A stretch of 64,000 bases of DNA, from contig NC_061114.1 in assembly GCF_002878395.1 (NCBI RefSeq), positions 145,978,160 to 146,042,159 of the forward strand, in the 5' to 3' direction. The position numbers and the translations under genes were made by a program. Shown one piece after another: positions 11,839 to 23,600 of this stretch (within the stretch, counting starts at the first letter, position 1; every line of letters begins with the position of its first letter). Below the pieces are notes generated by a model that was not told the DNA's origin, did no database searches, and worked only from the letters and a program-made list of their open reading frames with translations. The DNA comes from Capsicum annuum (taxonomy: Eukaryota; Streptophyta; Magnoliopsida; Solanales; Solanaceae).

Positions 11839-14800
11839 AATTCTTTATAAAGTACTTATGAAGGTGTCATACTTATATTTTAAGTAGACTTTTTAATGAT
11901 TGAATGTGAAGTTGTCTTTGAAGTGCCCATAATCTTGTATAGACTATTCTTAGCTACAAAAAGAGTGTTAGCTAAAATAGAGAAAAATGAGCTTAAATTA
12001 AGGCTCAATTATAAAGAGGTGAAGTTTAATCTTTGTTTGATAATGAAATAACCAAGGGACATTATTATTGTTTCTATTATAGATATTGTAGAATAAATTA
12101 GGTAGAAATGTCTTTTAAAGGGAGGTTTGCTGCTGAAACTTTGACAATAGTATTGGTGAATTTCCATAGGGATAGAATTGATAAGTATGATGAAATAGTG
12201 TGTGCATTAACTGATATTTTCTCATATTCATATTCCCTAATTAAGTTGGACTTGGACATAAAAAAAAGAGACATACCTCCAGCAAAACCATCTACTGAAG
12301 AGCAACCAATGTTAGAATTAAAGAAAATGCCAGGTCGCTTGAGGTATATGTTATTAGGTGAGAAGAACACTTTGCCAGTAATTGTTGCAGCAGATCTAGT
12401 AGAAACACAAAGAAAAACCCTTGTATAGGTATTTAAAAGATATAAAAAGACTATTTGGTGTACCATAACAAACATCATTGGTATTTCTCATGGTATTTGC
12501 ACTCATAAGATTCAGTTACAGAAAGACTGCATTAATACTCTTAAACATCATTACAGACTTAACCCACCTATGCAAGAAGTGGTAAAAAGAGATACTAAAA
12601 TGGCTCAATACAGGAGCGGTTTACCCAATCTATGATGATAAGTGGGTAAGCCTAGTCCGTTTTGTTCACAATAAAGGAGGCATAACTTTAGTGGCCAATG
12701 AGAAAATGAGTTGATTCCACTTAGGTCAATCATATGATTAAGAGTGTGCATGGATTAAAGGAATTTGAATTCCTATACATTAAAAGATCATTTTCTAATG
12801 CCCTATATGGACCAAATTCTAGATCATTTAGCAGGAGATGGTATTGCTTCGTAGATAGACACTCAGGCTATGATTAATTATTAATTGCACCCAGAGATTA
12901 AGAAAAAACAAAATTCACTATCCACACAGAACTTTTGCTTTCATTTGGATTTCTTTTAGGCTATGTAGTGCTCTAGCTATACTCCAATGGTGCATATGTC
13001 TATGTAGTGTTTATGGATGACTTCTATGAACTTAAGCAATGTTTTGTAATATTGTGAGGAGTTCATCCTTATTTTTACCAGGGAAAAAAGCCACTTCATG
13101 GTGAAGGATTTCATAGTATTGGAGCACAAGATTTCATCCAAAGAAATTGAAATCGACTAAGCAAAATTTAAGTTAATCAAAAAAACTGCCTCCACCAATC
13201 TCAATGAAGGAGATGTGCAGTTTCCTTGGCTATGTAGGATTTTATCAGAGATTTATTAAGGACTTTTCAAATATTTCCAATCCTCTATTAAAACTATTCG
13301 CGAATGTAGTAAAGTTCATATTTAATGATGATTGTTTGAAGGCATTCCAATTTCTCAAATATAAATTAGTGGCTTCTCTTATAATCATTACTTCATATTT
13401 TTTCAAATCATTCAAAGTGATGTATGATGTGAGTGGATTTTCACATAGGGTTATTCTTATACAGAAGAGGGAGAAACTCTTACCCTATTTATTATGCTAG
13501 TAGGGAATTAAATATGGCTCAACATAATTACACCATTATAGAGAAGAGCTTCTTGTTGTAATTTATGCCTTTGAGAAATTTAGGGTGTACTTGTTTGGAA
13601 TAAAAGTTGTGGTTCATAATAACCATGAAAAATTGAGATATTTTATCCCAAAAAAAATTCCAAACATTGATTAATTAGATTGGTATTCTTTCCATAGGAG
13701 TTTGATTAGATTGGTATTCTTTCCATAGGAGTTTGACTTGATGTCAAAGATAGAAAAGGTTACAAAAATTAGATAATCTAGAAATTGATGGCTCATTTCT
13801 TAATGAATAGATTCTTGGATCTACACTTGGTTTTGTACCTTGGCATATAGTTTTTGATATTTACTTGGTGAGTGATATTATTTTGGATGACATAAATTTT
13901 TATCAAAGGAAGAAGCCCTACATGATGAAAAGAAGTACTTCTGGGATGAACCCTATATGCTTAGACATTGCGTTGATAAAATTATTTAGAGATGTGTACT
14001 AGAGATGGAAATGTTTAACATTTTATAAACTTTTCACTCTTCCCTAGTGAGAGGACATCATATGGTTGATCACATAGCTAGAATGACTTTGAAAAGTGGG
14101 TACTATTGTACCACAATCTATAAAGATGCATATGAGTTTGAGAGATGTTGTGATCAATGCAATCGACAAGGATTAATTTCTAAACATCAAAAGATTTTGA
14201 TGATCAAAATACTAGAGGTTGAATTATGTGAAGTACGAGCATAGATTTCATGAGTCCCTTTGTTAGTTATTATAGTCAAAAGTATAATTTTGCCATATTG
14301 TACTATGTGTCCTAATGGTTAGAAGTTGTGGTTTTAGAAAATAATAAAGGCATAAATGTGGTGGAATTATTAAGAAGAATATTTTCTCTCCTTTTTGTAC
14401 TCTGCAAACTATCATAAGTGATGGAGGTTTCTAATTTTACAAAAAGGTGTTTGCGTGACTTTAGAAAAACTATAGGGTGAAACAATATATGGTAGACACT
14501 TCTTATCACCCCAAACCTAGTGGGCAAGTTGACTTTTTTAATAGAGAGATTATGATGATACTAGCCAAGACTGTTAATAAAAATCAAAGTGATTGGTTGA
14601 GAAAGCTTGATGATGCTCTTTGGACTTGCCGTACGGCTTTCAAGAAGCCTAAAGGAATTACCACATACCAGATAATTTATGTCAAATCCAGTCACTAGCA
14701 AGTAGATTTGGAGCATAGTGGCTGATATAAGATTAGACCAACTAAATAAAATGGAAGAGATTTGGCTTTGGGCTTATGAGAAATCTGATCTCAATAAATA

Positions 14801-15193
14801 GAGAATGAAGTTTTATCATGATAAGAAGATTGAAAAGAGAAATTTCAAATTAGGTTATTTGGTGTTGTTTTTAAACTTGAGGTTCAAGCTTTTTCCATTA
14901 TGAGTGATTAAAATGTTATGCATATATGAAAGTCTATATAAAGTGAAGAAGCAAAGAATCAAGAAATATGTTGGCCAGATGGAAGAGTAAAAAAGTTTCC
15001 ATTGGTGTATCTTGATAAAGTCTGAGTAGTCAATACAACTGAGTTGTGCTATGATGTTAAATTAGGTGATAATGGTAGGCAACCTATATCTTGTATTATA
15101 AATAATGTTAGAATAGTTTTGTTTATAAGTATGATTAATGTGTTTGTTAAGTGTCAAGGGGCAAAGGCTAATCTACTTTGATATCTTTGGCAA
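11839..15193 (+). pseudogene. Pol remnant of element A
   Basis: Order matches B pol. It begins in the protease tail (about 11905-11990: CEVVFEVPIILYRLFLATK). A 106-codon open stretch at 12108-12428 covers the RT N-terminal lead (LELKKMPGRLRYMLLGEK, then LPVIVAADL). The RT catalytic box reads VFMDD at about 13007-13021 with both Asp kept. RT thumb and RNase H follow (13204-13500: FLGYVGFYQRFIKDFSN). Integrase starts with an H2C2-type segment at 14047-14244 (HHMV...CCDQCNRQG), keeps SDGG near 14420, and 14477-14698 reads YHPKPSGQVDFFNREI with the catalytic Glu. The tail near 14960-15050 parallels B to about 27160. At least a dozen breaks make it inactive. Antisense open stretch 12478-12098 is a shadow. 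Confidence 0.8.
13675..13736. repeat. Perfect 31-bp tandem duplication in A pol
   Basis: Two adjacent identical copies, 13675-13705 and 13706-13736, each beginning TTAGATTGGTATTC and ending GGAGTTTGA. It lies between the RNase H and integrase parts of A pol and adds 31 bases, shifting the frame. Identity of the copies in an otherwise heavily decayed gene suggests a later slippage event. Confidence 0.9.
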
Positions 15194-16855
15194 TGATAAC
15201 TCGTAACGCAACATGGTTCGGGTCGATCCCATAGGTAATAGGCCATAAATCCTTCTCGAACTTATTACAATCATCAGGTAGTTAAGGAAAGTTAAAAGGG
15301 AGGATTTCTTGAAATAGAAAAAAGGAAAATAATTGGTTCCTCTTGGTTGTAAACTATATAAAATGAGCACTAGGCTTGTTTCCCCTTAGCTTCTTAACTT
15401 AGTAGACTTATTATGCACTATTGAACTATTCCAATACCTTGCATATAGAATCTGATAAGTTATGTACCATCAACTGTCATTTGAACGAGAAGATGAATTT
15501 CACCCTTTTCCTTTTGAGTCTCAAGATGTCGCCTTACTAACCCTTATCCTGGATCCCAATTAACTATTACCTTTTAGGTCTCGAGTTATTAGATGATAGT
15601 TAACGATCTTACTTAGATAAAGTAGTAGCGTGGTTCCATTGTTAATCTTCAAATCACTATTGTGATCTTCTTTTCCTATTCACTACTTCACTTTTGGAGT
15701 AATAAGCATAATCTAGGAAGGATCTTAACATTGGACACCACTACGAAATCAATAAGAATGAAGAAAATCCAACACATGCAAGAATTTTTACCTTGAAAAG
15801 CTTGGCACTTCGTCTACTTTGTTAATCTGCCAAGGTTCCCACAACCATAGCTAAGGGAATTAGTCGCTCAAAGTTATGAGATAAATCATGGAATCTATAG
15901 AAAAAATTACAAAATCAATCTTACAATAACAAGAGAAGAAACCCAAAAGTATTAAATTGAATAACAAACTAAGATCAACAAGATCTTTGTGATCATGGCA
16001 AAAAAGGGGCCTCCTTCTCCATCAATCAATATGTGAATGTATTTTACTAAATAATTTGAATTGATGAATGAATAAACTAAACAAAGCCTAATAGGTTACA
16101 AGAAACCCTAGACTTCAAATCCTAAATAAAGTAGGAAAACTCAATTACCTAAATATATTAAGACTTAAAAACACCATAGAAGTGTAATTAGGAAACAGGA
16201 AATCCTGGGAAATAATTTTGGAAAGATCCGGGAAAGTTGAGGTCGGTGGCTACATGTGGTATACACTTGCACCCTTACCTTAGGCACAGGTTGTACCTTT
16301 GTTCAGTAGGGTGGGCGCGGGTATAGGGTGTAGGTACCAGGATTAAAAAATTATGTAGGCCAGCTCAAGCGATTTTGGACTTCTGGCACTTGCTTTGCTT
16401 ACTTGCGGTCCATAGGTCCCACTTTTAGTCTGCATTTAGACTAAGTAAGTGAAAAAGTACCAAGCATCACCTAGATAATTGAATTAGATTTTCAACGATA
16501 CCAATTTTGTCTTAATCTTGTATCGGGGTGAAAAGTTATGGCCATATTACTGAAGCACTGTCAACTCTTGAGATCTTTAATTGCATCACTTGCAACCAAG
16601 CTTCAAATCTTCAACTTTCATCACATGCTTTGATCACATACATCTGGAAAGTGTCACGAACATCCGTAATTTCCCATAATTTCTCCCATTAGTAGCCAAA
16701 ATCACCTCTTTTCATCCTTATAAAAAAATTAGCATCCAAAATATGACTTCTTGCAAAACACTCCAAAAACACCTCAAATCCAAAAAAATAGACTTAAGTA
16801 CATGCATATTCTTATATTTTAAGCATCGTAAGTGTTATATTTCTATAGCACATAA
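15194..16855 (-). mobile_element. Element H: solo LTR, Athila-type
   Basis: A 1.66-kb unit breaks A between its pol tail and spacer. On the plus strand it begins TGATAACTCGTAACGC and ends TCTATAGCACATAA; on its own strand this is a TTATGTGC...(T)TATCA unit, near the TGATGT...TATCA ends of B's LTRs. The flanks are GGCAA (15189-15193) and GGAAA (16856-16860), a 4-of-5 target duplication. No gag or pol and no second LTR are present, so it looks like the product of LTR-LTR recombination. No convincing coding sequence; the 65-codon antisense reading at 15370-15173 is not protein-like. The phrase GGGTCGATCCCATAGG near 15220 is one I associate with LTRs of plant gypsy elements. Confidence 0.65.
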
Positions 16856-18440
16856 GGAAACTGGAGTGACAAGTTGTTAACATGTTGACCAGCTATCAAC
16901 TCTTAGTTATCAACAAGGAAAGTAAAGAAACACATACTGGGTAAGACTGAAGACCAAAAACTGACGAGCCATTAACTAGTTGATAGGTTGTCAAACCATG
17001 TCATCAATCTTGAAGAAAAGAAAACACATATTTTAGATAGTGCTAACGACAAGGGTTGATGATCCATCAAATAATTGATGAGCTACCAACTCATGTCATC
17101 AACTAATGAAAAATTTTCAAGAACACTATCTAAGTTTGACGAGCTCAATTAACAAGATATCAACCTAGTGGTGAGGCATTAGTTAAGTCAAACCCAGGAA
17201 AGTTTTTAAGCTAACCTGGTTTAAGCCCAAAACTCATTAAATCCAAATTCTGGTCCAACCCATTCAAAACTTTTCAATTCCCAATGAACCAATTCATTTT
17301 TCTTTCTTTTAAAATTATATATCTGTAAGAATATATAAAAACCAAAAATCACTAAAAAATATTATTGACTTTATTTTTCAAAACTTTTACCATTCCGTCA
17401 CAACCCATATCTCCACAAAACTCCTATTCTCCCCGAAATGCTTCATTATAATTTTAAATCTCACGCAAGAACTATTTATAACCAAAAAGTTCTGCAAACA
17501 CCATAAATTGAATGCCCGATTCTTATCATTGTGACATTATTTTTGTGCAAGTAACTGACAAGGTATGTAATCCACTATATTTTCATTCATCTGTTTGTAA
17601 AAATCAAGGTAGTTTGCATAAATAATAAAGAAGGATGAGTAATGTATGTGCAATTTTTGGGTGAAATAATTTTCTAGCAATTTAAAAATTATGAGAAAAA
17701 TAGTATTACCCATAGTTGTTCATGTGGGTGAAGTCTTAGTAACCTAAAAATCATATGCTTAGATAATGTTTTTGAAATTGGCCATCATCAAGTTAACTTG
17801 AGTAAAATATATCTATTGCTTAAGATTGGAGACTAGGATTGACAAGCTATAAACTAGTTGGCGAGCTATCAATCTAAGTCGTTAATAATGTGCCTTATTG
17901 TTTTAAAAATCTATTTTTGGTTGACGATGAGAGTTGATGAGCTGCGAACTCAAGTTGTCAACATTGTAAATAAATATGTTTCTTTTGTCTTGAGTTGACG
18001 ATGAGAGTATACAAGCTATTGACAAGTTGATGAGCTATCAACTTATGTTGTCAAAATTATAAATAAATATGATTTTATCTTGAGTTAATGATGAGAGATA
18101 GTGAGTAGTCAAATCAAGTCATCAATATTGTAAATATTTTAAATCATTCTATCTTAGGTTGATATGAATATTTGACGAGCCATCAACAAGTTAACAAGCT
18201 GTCAGTTCATCTCAACAACCATATTAAATATTTGTTCATTCTTTCTTACATTTCCCCAATGAATAATTATCATTTGATTGTCTAGGTTAAACTATTCCTT
18301 TGAAAGGTCAACAAAAGCATAATAGTAAACTAACAGCAAAGAACCCCTAATGTTGGAGATTGTTTGATGAGTCTTAACAAGAGGCTGAGAAAGGTAGACC
18401 ATAGTGGTATCACACAAGATAGAGCATCCATCTAATAAAC
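16856..18440 (+). repeat. Pol-ORF3 spacer of element A with dispersed palindromic motif
   Basis: No coding sequence. The stretch is crowded with variants of TTGAYGAGCTATCAAC and related GTCATCAAC words: for example 18027-18041 reads TTGATGAGCTATCAA, whose outer five bases on each side are complementary. Clusters lie near 16870-16920, 16955-17015, 17045-17105, 17130-17165, 17840-17880, 17925-17965, 17995-18055 and 18165-18220. Interspersed are AT-rich stretches. It corresponds in position to 27330-28440 of B, which carries a related but differently centred palindrome. Confidence 0.6.
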
Positions 18441-20043
18441 TTGACTCCTTAGTATAAACGGAGGCTGTTATCTATTGAGATCAAATCTAGCAGCGAACAT
18501 GAGAGCACTAAAGAGGACACTAGCAAGGACTCTACTACATCTCAAATACCTAAGAAATAAGATATACAACCTCTATGTAATGTTATCTAGACAAAAAAAG
18601 ACTAGTATTAGAGAGAGAATGCAATGGAAAGTAGAGTGGTCATCCAAGATCTATTTTGAGGAGTTGGCTACTATTGGAAATGCAAAACTAAGAGACCTTT
18701 ACCTGAAAAGGTCAGGATCAGTACATTGGGGTTAAGTATATGTACCAAAATTGAGCAAACGCTAAAGTTTTATGATTTGAGAAAGACCACCAAAGTAGAA
18801 GGGGCATACTATTCGCCCATTATGCATGAGTGTTTTGTAAAGTACATAGCCATCCTAGAGAATATGTGCAAAAAGGGAATGAAGGCTATGGACAAACCAA
18901 ATATAGATAGGATACCAATTCAGGTTGTATGGTGACTTGTCTGGTCGTACTATTAATGTATTATTGCATGGAGAAGACTTTGTCCCACCAAATACTATTC
19001 CTGAATTCTACAACAGAATGAGTGATCATGGCAATCAATGTCTCTGATTAACTTAGGTGTTAGCAAAAGGAAAACCAGACTAGGTGGATAATCCTAATGC
19101 TAAGATCACCAAAGATTTATTATCTTAGGTGGAAAAATTTTGGTGAGATGTTTTGAGATTTAGAATGATGTCAATGATAGGTGATTACACATTGGGAGAA
19201 GATAGAGCATTGTTGGTAGCGAGTTTGATGTCTAGGTTCCAGCTGAACTTTGGTGAAATAATTGCTAATAAGACCAAACTAAGAGCCACAAGAATAGACA
19301 CTCCATATCCATTCCCAAGCTTGATCACGAGGTTATGTGAAGATGTTCATGTTCCTATCATCACCAAAATAGATATCGAAGTAAAAGAAACAAATACGTA
19401 TATTTTTAGTACATCAAGAGATGAAGGTAGGCCTATAGTGATATTAAGTAAGCAGGCTAGTTATGGAGTTGACACTCTGGCTACATAAGGTACACCTACA
19501 GCTACCTCAGGATCTACTTGAGGTATACAGATTTCTTTAGCTGAGTCTCTTTATACTACCTCCCCATAGGTTGTACACATAAAATAATGACTACAGAAGT
19601 GACAGTTTCTTTAACTTTTAATTTCAAGTATGTAATTACTCCAAAGAAATATAAGGAAAACAGTAAGTAATGAAAAGGATTCAATGCTCGGTTAAAGATA
19701 TTTTCCCAACACTTCAAACTTTTTATTGATAGTAAAACCAAGAAAGCATTGGCACCTTATGATACTCTCCATGATCGTATTGATGATATAGAATGCCGAG
19801 TCAATGATAAGTTTAAAGAAATGACTACACCCGATCTTTCTAGGTTTGAGTCAACATCGAATAAAGCAAGGGCTGATGTCACAGCTTTATAGAAATTACT
19901 GATGTTAAAATTCGAAGCTCTAATTAAGAAGGAATAGAAAGGTGAAGAGAAGGTACTGTATGATATCACATGTAAGTCAATTGACCCAAAGGGAAAAGGT
20001 AAAAATAAATTAAGATAGAATGAAGAGAAGAGAAGAAAAGAAG
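18441..20043 (+). pseudogene. ORF3 of element A, 5' part (plant transposon-type domain)
   Basis: Third open reading frame downstream of pol. Open stretches at 18475-18735, 18726-18935 and 19153-19488. The last, preceded by FW near 19140, reads RFRMMSMIGDYTLGEDRALL and then FPSLITRLCEDVHVP, matching in layout the B stretch LRLMPTGGDSKLE...SFLITEL. I recognise this as the domain often labelled putative plant transposon protein, common downstream of pol in Athila/Tat elements; its function is unknown. After 19560 the sequence becomes charged (DDIEC..., then a Lys/Arg-rich run near 19980-20043), probably a coiled or disordered tail. The frame is cut at 20043 by insertion of B and continues at 33434. 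Stops and shifts are frequent. Confidence 0.65.
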
Positions 20044-21509
20044 TGATGTTTCGGCTTTTGATGGAATATTTTATACCTTTTACGAGGGATAATTGGGCGT
20101 TTTCAAGAAACTATTGTTGTATATGACACTGGATTTTAGTGTAATCAGGTTAGAGACTTAGCTGGAGAAATAACTTGGAGAAGCAAGACAAAAAAAGGCT
20201 TTGATGATCAACTTGATGGACCATCAACTATGTAACGAATCATCAAGATTTATGTCAATGACAAGCAAAATGAGCAGCATAGAAGACCCTTACGATGGAC
20301 CTTCAGGACACTGATAGGCAATCAAGTTAGACATCAATTTGAAGTAGAATAAGTCAACCTTGGTGATGAAGCGATGGACTAGGCAACGGACCTTCAGCCC
20401 AGTGACGGGCCATCAACTTGGCCGTCGGAGGTGAAACGAATGCAACATCACGGGAAGCCTTGAGACAAACCTAGCGATGGACCGTCAATGACCTGTCAGG
20501 CCGTTAAATCATATGTCAAACTTGAAGTGGAAATTCGAGTTTTGAAATTTAAAACCCCTATCCCTAGAAATATATAAATACGCAGTTTAGGTTTTATTTA
20601 TGCGTCTTTTATCATTTTTCCATTTTTTAAAAATAATTGTAATGTATTATTCTTTGATATTTAAGCAACCATTGTGGATCTAGATATTTATTCATATTTC
20701 ACTAATGATTCAAGAACAATTATTGGAACTTTTGTAAGTAATTCTCTGAATTTATTTATGAATAACATAATGACTACTTCTTCTTCTCTTGAGATATGTG
20801 GCTAAGCTCAAATAACTAGGGTTATGGGAGCCTTGATGTGAATAGATGATTGGGGCTATGAAAATACTTAATTTCCCTACTTAATTGAGATTGTATAAAC
20901 CCTTTTCATATTAACAACCTTTCTTGGTTGCAAACTAGATGGGTGAGCCTAAGAACATCACTTGTTTAAGTAGAAAAGTACATGTTGGGAAAGAAGAGGT
21001 TTACATGGAAGCCAAAGGCTTTAATCTCTGAGTTATGGGTTGATGCTTTAATTGGATTAACCCACGTGAGAGACTAGTTGAATAAACCAACGTATTTTTA
21101 TGTTCAAATAATTGAAGGGTAAACTATACATTTAGATTAAGAAACGAATGGGTAAACTTTAGAATTCAATTACTTTTACAATTAAAGTTATAACTTGGAA
21201 ACTTAAGATAACTCACAACCCTGACTACTTGAATGTCTTGGTGAACTTAATTCTAGTTTGTCTCCTCTCATTGAGTTAACACTTTTAATAAAAATCACTA
21301 GTTGGAACCCGATTTGCTACAAACATCTAAATAATGTTGACAATTCAAAACCCCCTTTACTCCAAAACCTTCGATCAACAGTCTATTAATAATTATAACA
21401 CTTAGTTTGCACAGTATTCCCTATGGCATTCAACCCCACCCTACTTGGTTTCTATATTTAATAGCGATTGCTTACACTTTCTAACTAGAGTTGTAATTTA
21501 GGATTATCA
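20044..21509 (+). repeat. 5' LTR of element B
   Basis: 1466 bp, TG...CA bounded, matching 31973-33433 end to end. The left part (about 20200-20520) holds several GAYGG-A-CCRTC palindromes, for instance 20213-20227 TTGATGGACCATCAA and 20476-20486. A TATA-like word follows near 20571. Preceded by the target duplication AGAAG and followed by the primer site. Confidence 0.93.
20571..20580 (+). promoter_or_regulatory. Putative TATA box in B LTR
   Basis: TATATAAATA at 20571-20580, conserved as CATATAAATA at 32491-32500 in the other LTR, followed in both by CGCAGTTTAGGTTTTATTTA. Position about 530 bp into the LTR fits a U3 promoter, with transcription starting roughly 30 bp downstream. Inferred from sequence only. 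Confidence 0.5.
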
Positions 21510-21514
21510 ATTTT

Positions 21515-21532
21515 TGACGTCGTTGTAGGGGA
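21515..21532 (+). other. Primer binding site of element B (tRNA-Asp type)
   Basis: TGACGTCGTTGTAGGGGA begins 6 bases after the LTR. It resembles TGGCGCCGTTGCCGGGGA, the tRNA-Asp complement used by Athila-type elements, with four differences, three of them transitions. Confidence 0.7.
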
Positions 21533-21636
21533 ATACGGTTATCAAGTAAGTTTGTGATTGTAAATTGACCTTCGGTCAAGTTTCCCAATTTTAACTTTAT
21601 TTGTTGTTTTTGTTCTTTGCAAGGTAATTATTTTCT

Positions 21637-23600
21637 ATGCCAAGTACAAGGAGGTTGGGTGAAACTTTTTATTACCAATACATCCAAAACCTTAATTATT
21701 TGGAAAAATAGAAGCTCAGCAAAAAGCTGAGAGATTAGTTGCCTTAGCTAATGCTCAACTAAATCAACAGAATACTGGTATTCTAGGCCGAGAGTGAAAC
21801 CCAGATGATGATTTGATAGACTCAGTCAACTGAAGACATACAGATGGTATAGTTGTGCTTGTGAACAGGAATCTGCCCGCCAGGGTGAGACTAGAGCGCC
21901 AAGCTGTTCAGTTTGACCTCGATGATAATAAGGATGATAATGATGGAGTATGTGCAACTAGACCCACTAATTATCCACCACTAGCACCTAGAAATAATTT
22001 CAACATTAATAGCATAATTATTCAGCTACTTCATCTTAAGGGGTTGTTTGGTGGACTTTTGGGTGATGACCCGAATATACATGTAGTGAAATTCGTCTCC
22101 ATTTGCAGGTTTTTTGATAACCAGAGTTTGACAGAATGCAATTTGGTTGTAGTTATTTTTATTGTCTCTATCTGGGGAGAAAACATCATGGTTAAATGGG
22201 TTGATTGTTAATTCTATAACCAACTGGAGGTAGTTGAAAAAGTCTTTTCTAGAAAGGTTCTTTCTGCAATCTAGGATGTTACAGTTAAGGGATGAGATAA
22301 GTAACTTCAGGAAGCTTTCCACTGAAGCTCTTCATGAGATATAGAAAAGGTTCAAGAAGAAGTTGATGCAAGGTCCCAACCATAAAATGACTGGCATACA
22401 TTTGATAAAGACTTGTATAGAGCTTTAAACTCTATTACGAAGCCAGTTGTGGATAGTGCTGTAGGTGGAGCATTTATGGATCTAACTTATCTGGTAGCTT
22501 TAGAAATGCTTAATAGAATAACTAAACAGAGTAGATATTGGCATACCAGGGATTCTGAGGAATTGAACTCTACTATATATAGTTGTATGTCTGTAGATAA
22601 ATGCCAGAAAGAGGAGGAGCATAACTAAGATATGGCATACATGAAGACTCCGATGGATCTACTTACTAAGAATTTATTTTCTAGAAAGACTGAGAAAGTA
22701 AAAGTTGTTAGGTCACAAGGTAGAGCTGACTGTGATTCTAAGGAGGAGGCTAATTATTTGAACAACCAGGGGATTTTCCAGGCAATAGTCAAGGAAACAA
22801 AGGTCGGAACTATTATGATAAATATGGGTACTGAGACCGTGACCAAGGGAACTAGAAAAACATGACTAACAGGAGTGGTTTGTATGTTCCTCTTAGGAAT
22901 TGTGATGTTACTGCTACTAGTTCAGGAAAGATGTCCATGGAGGATATGATGGAAAAATTGTTGAAAGAAGTGGAATCAACCAATACAGGTGTGACTTAAA
23001 TAAAGAGTGATTTGTCATCAATGAGTCAATTGGTCGATTCACGCTCCACTTCTGTTACTCAACTAGAGAAGAAGATGAAACAATTATCAACAGTATTTAA
23101 TCAGAGAAACAGTGGTACATTGTCGAGTAATATAGTGCAAAGTCCTCAAAATAATTGCTCTTGATTGCAATTACTACTCAGAGTGGTAAATTATTATCAG
23201 GCCCTTCTATAGGCAAAGTTTTGATTGATGATGTTGAAAAAGATATGGAAGATGAAGAAAATCGTTGAGTGGAGTCTGAGAAGCTGGATGATAATGAGAT
23301 TCCATCTAACATCAGCAGATTTATAAGTTAGAAAAATAAAAAGAAAAGGAGAAGAAAGCAGTGGTTACTACTATCCAAAAACCACTGCCTCCCTTCCCTC
23401 ATCAATTGAAAAAGAAGGCTGATAAAACAAAGTTTAGAAAAGTCATGGCGATCTTAAAGCATCTAACGGTGAATATACCATTAGTGGAGGAACAAGAGAA
23501 GATGCCTGGATACGCTAAGTTTATAAAGGACCTTGTGACAAATAGGAGAACAGTAAGCTATGAACTGGTGGATAATCGTTACAGTTGTGGTGCATTTTGA
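21637..23600 (+). pseudogene. Gag of element B
   Basis: Likely original ATG at 21637 (MPSTRRLGE), 127 bases after the LTR; the frame soon breaks. An open stretch at 21855-22211 carries the capsid start (ending LFGGLLGDDPNIHVVKF, compare the Athila pattern F.GL..EDPN.HL..F). The conserved block ALNSITKPVVDSAVGGAFMD lies at about 22423-22482, followed by ITKQSRYWHTRDSE. A Gln/Lys-rich tail runs through 22632-22865 and 23361-23600 (ending GYAKFIKDLVTNRRTVSYEL), the usual lead into protease. Would make the particle shell. At least six stops or shifts. Confidence 0.8.

Noticed and set aside
12098..12478. 126-codon minus-strand open stretch in A pol
   Set aside because: It overlaps the sense RT lead at 12108-12428, which matches the family; the antisense reading is a shadow.
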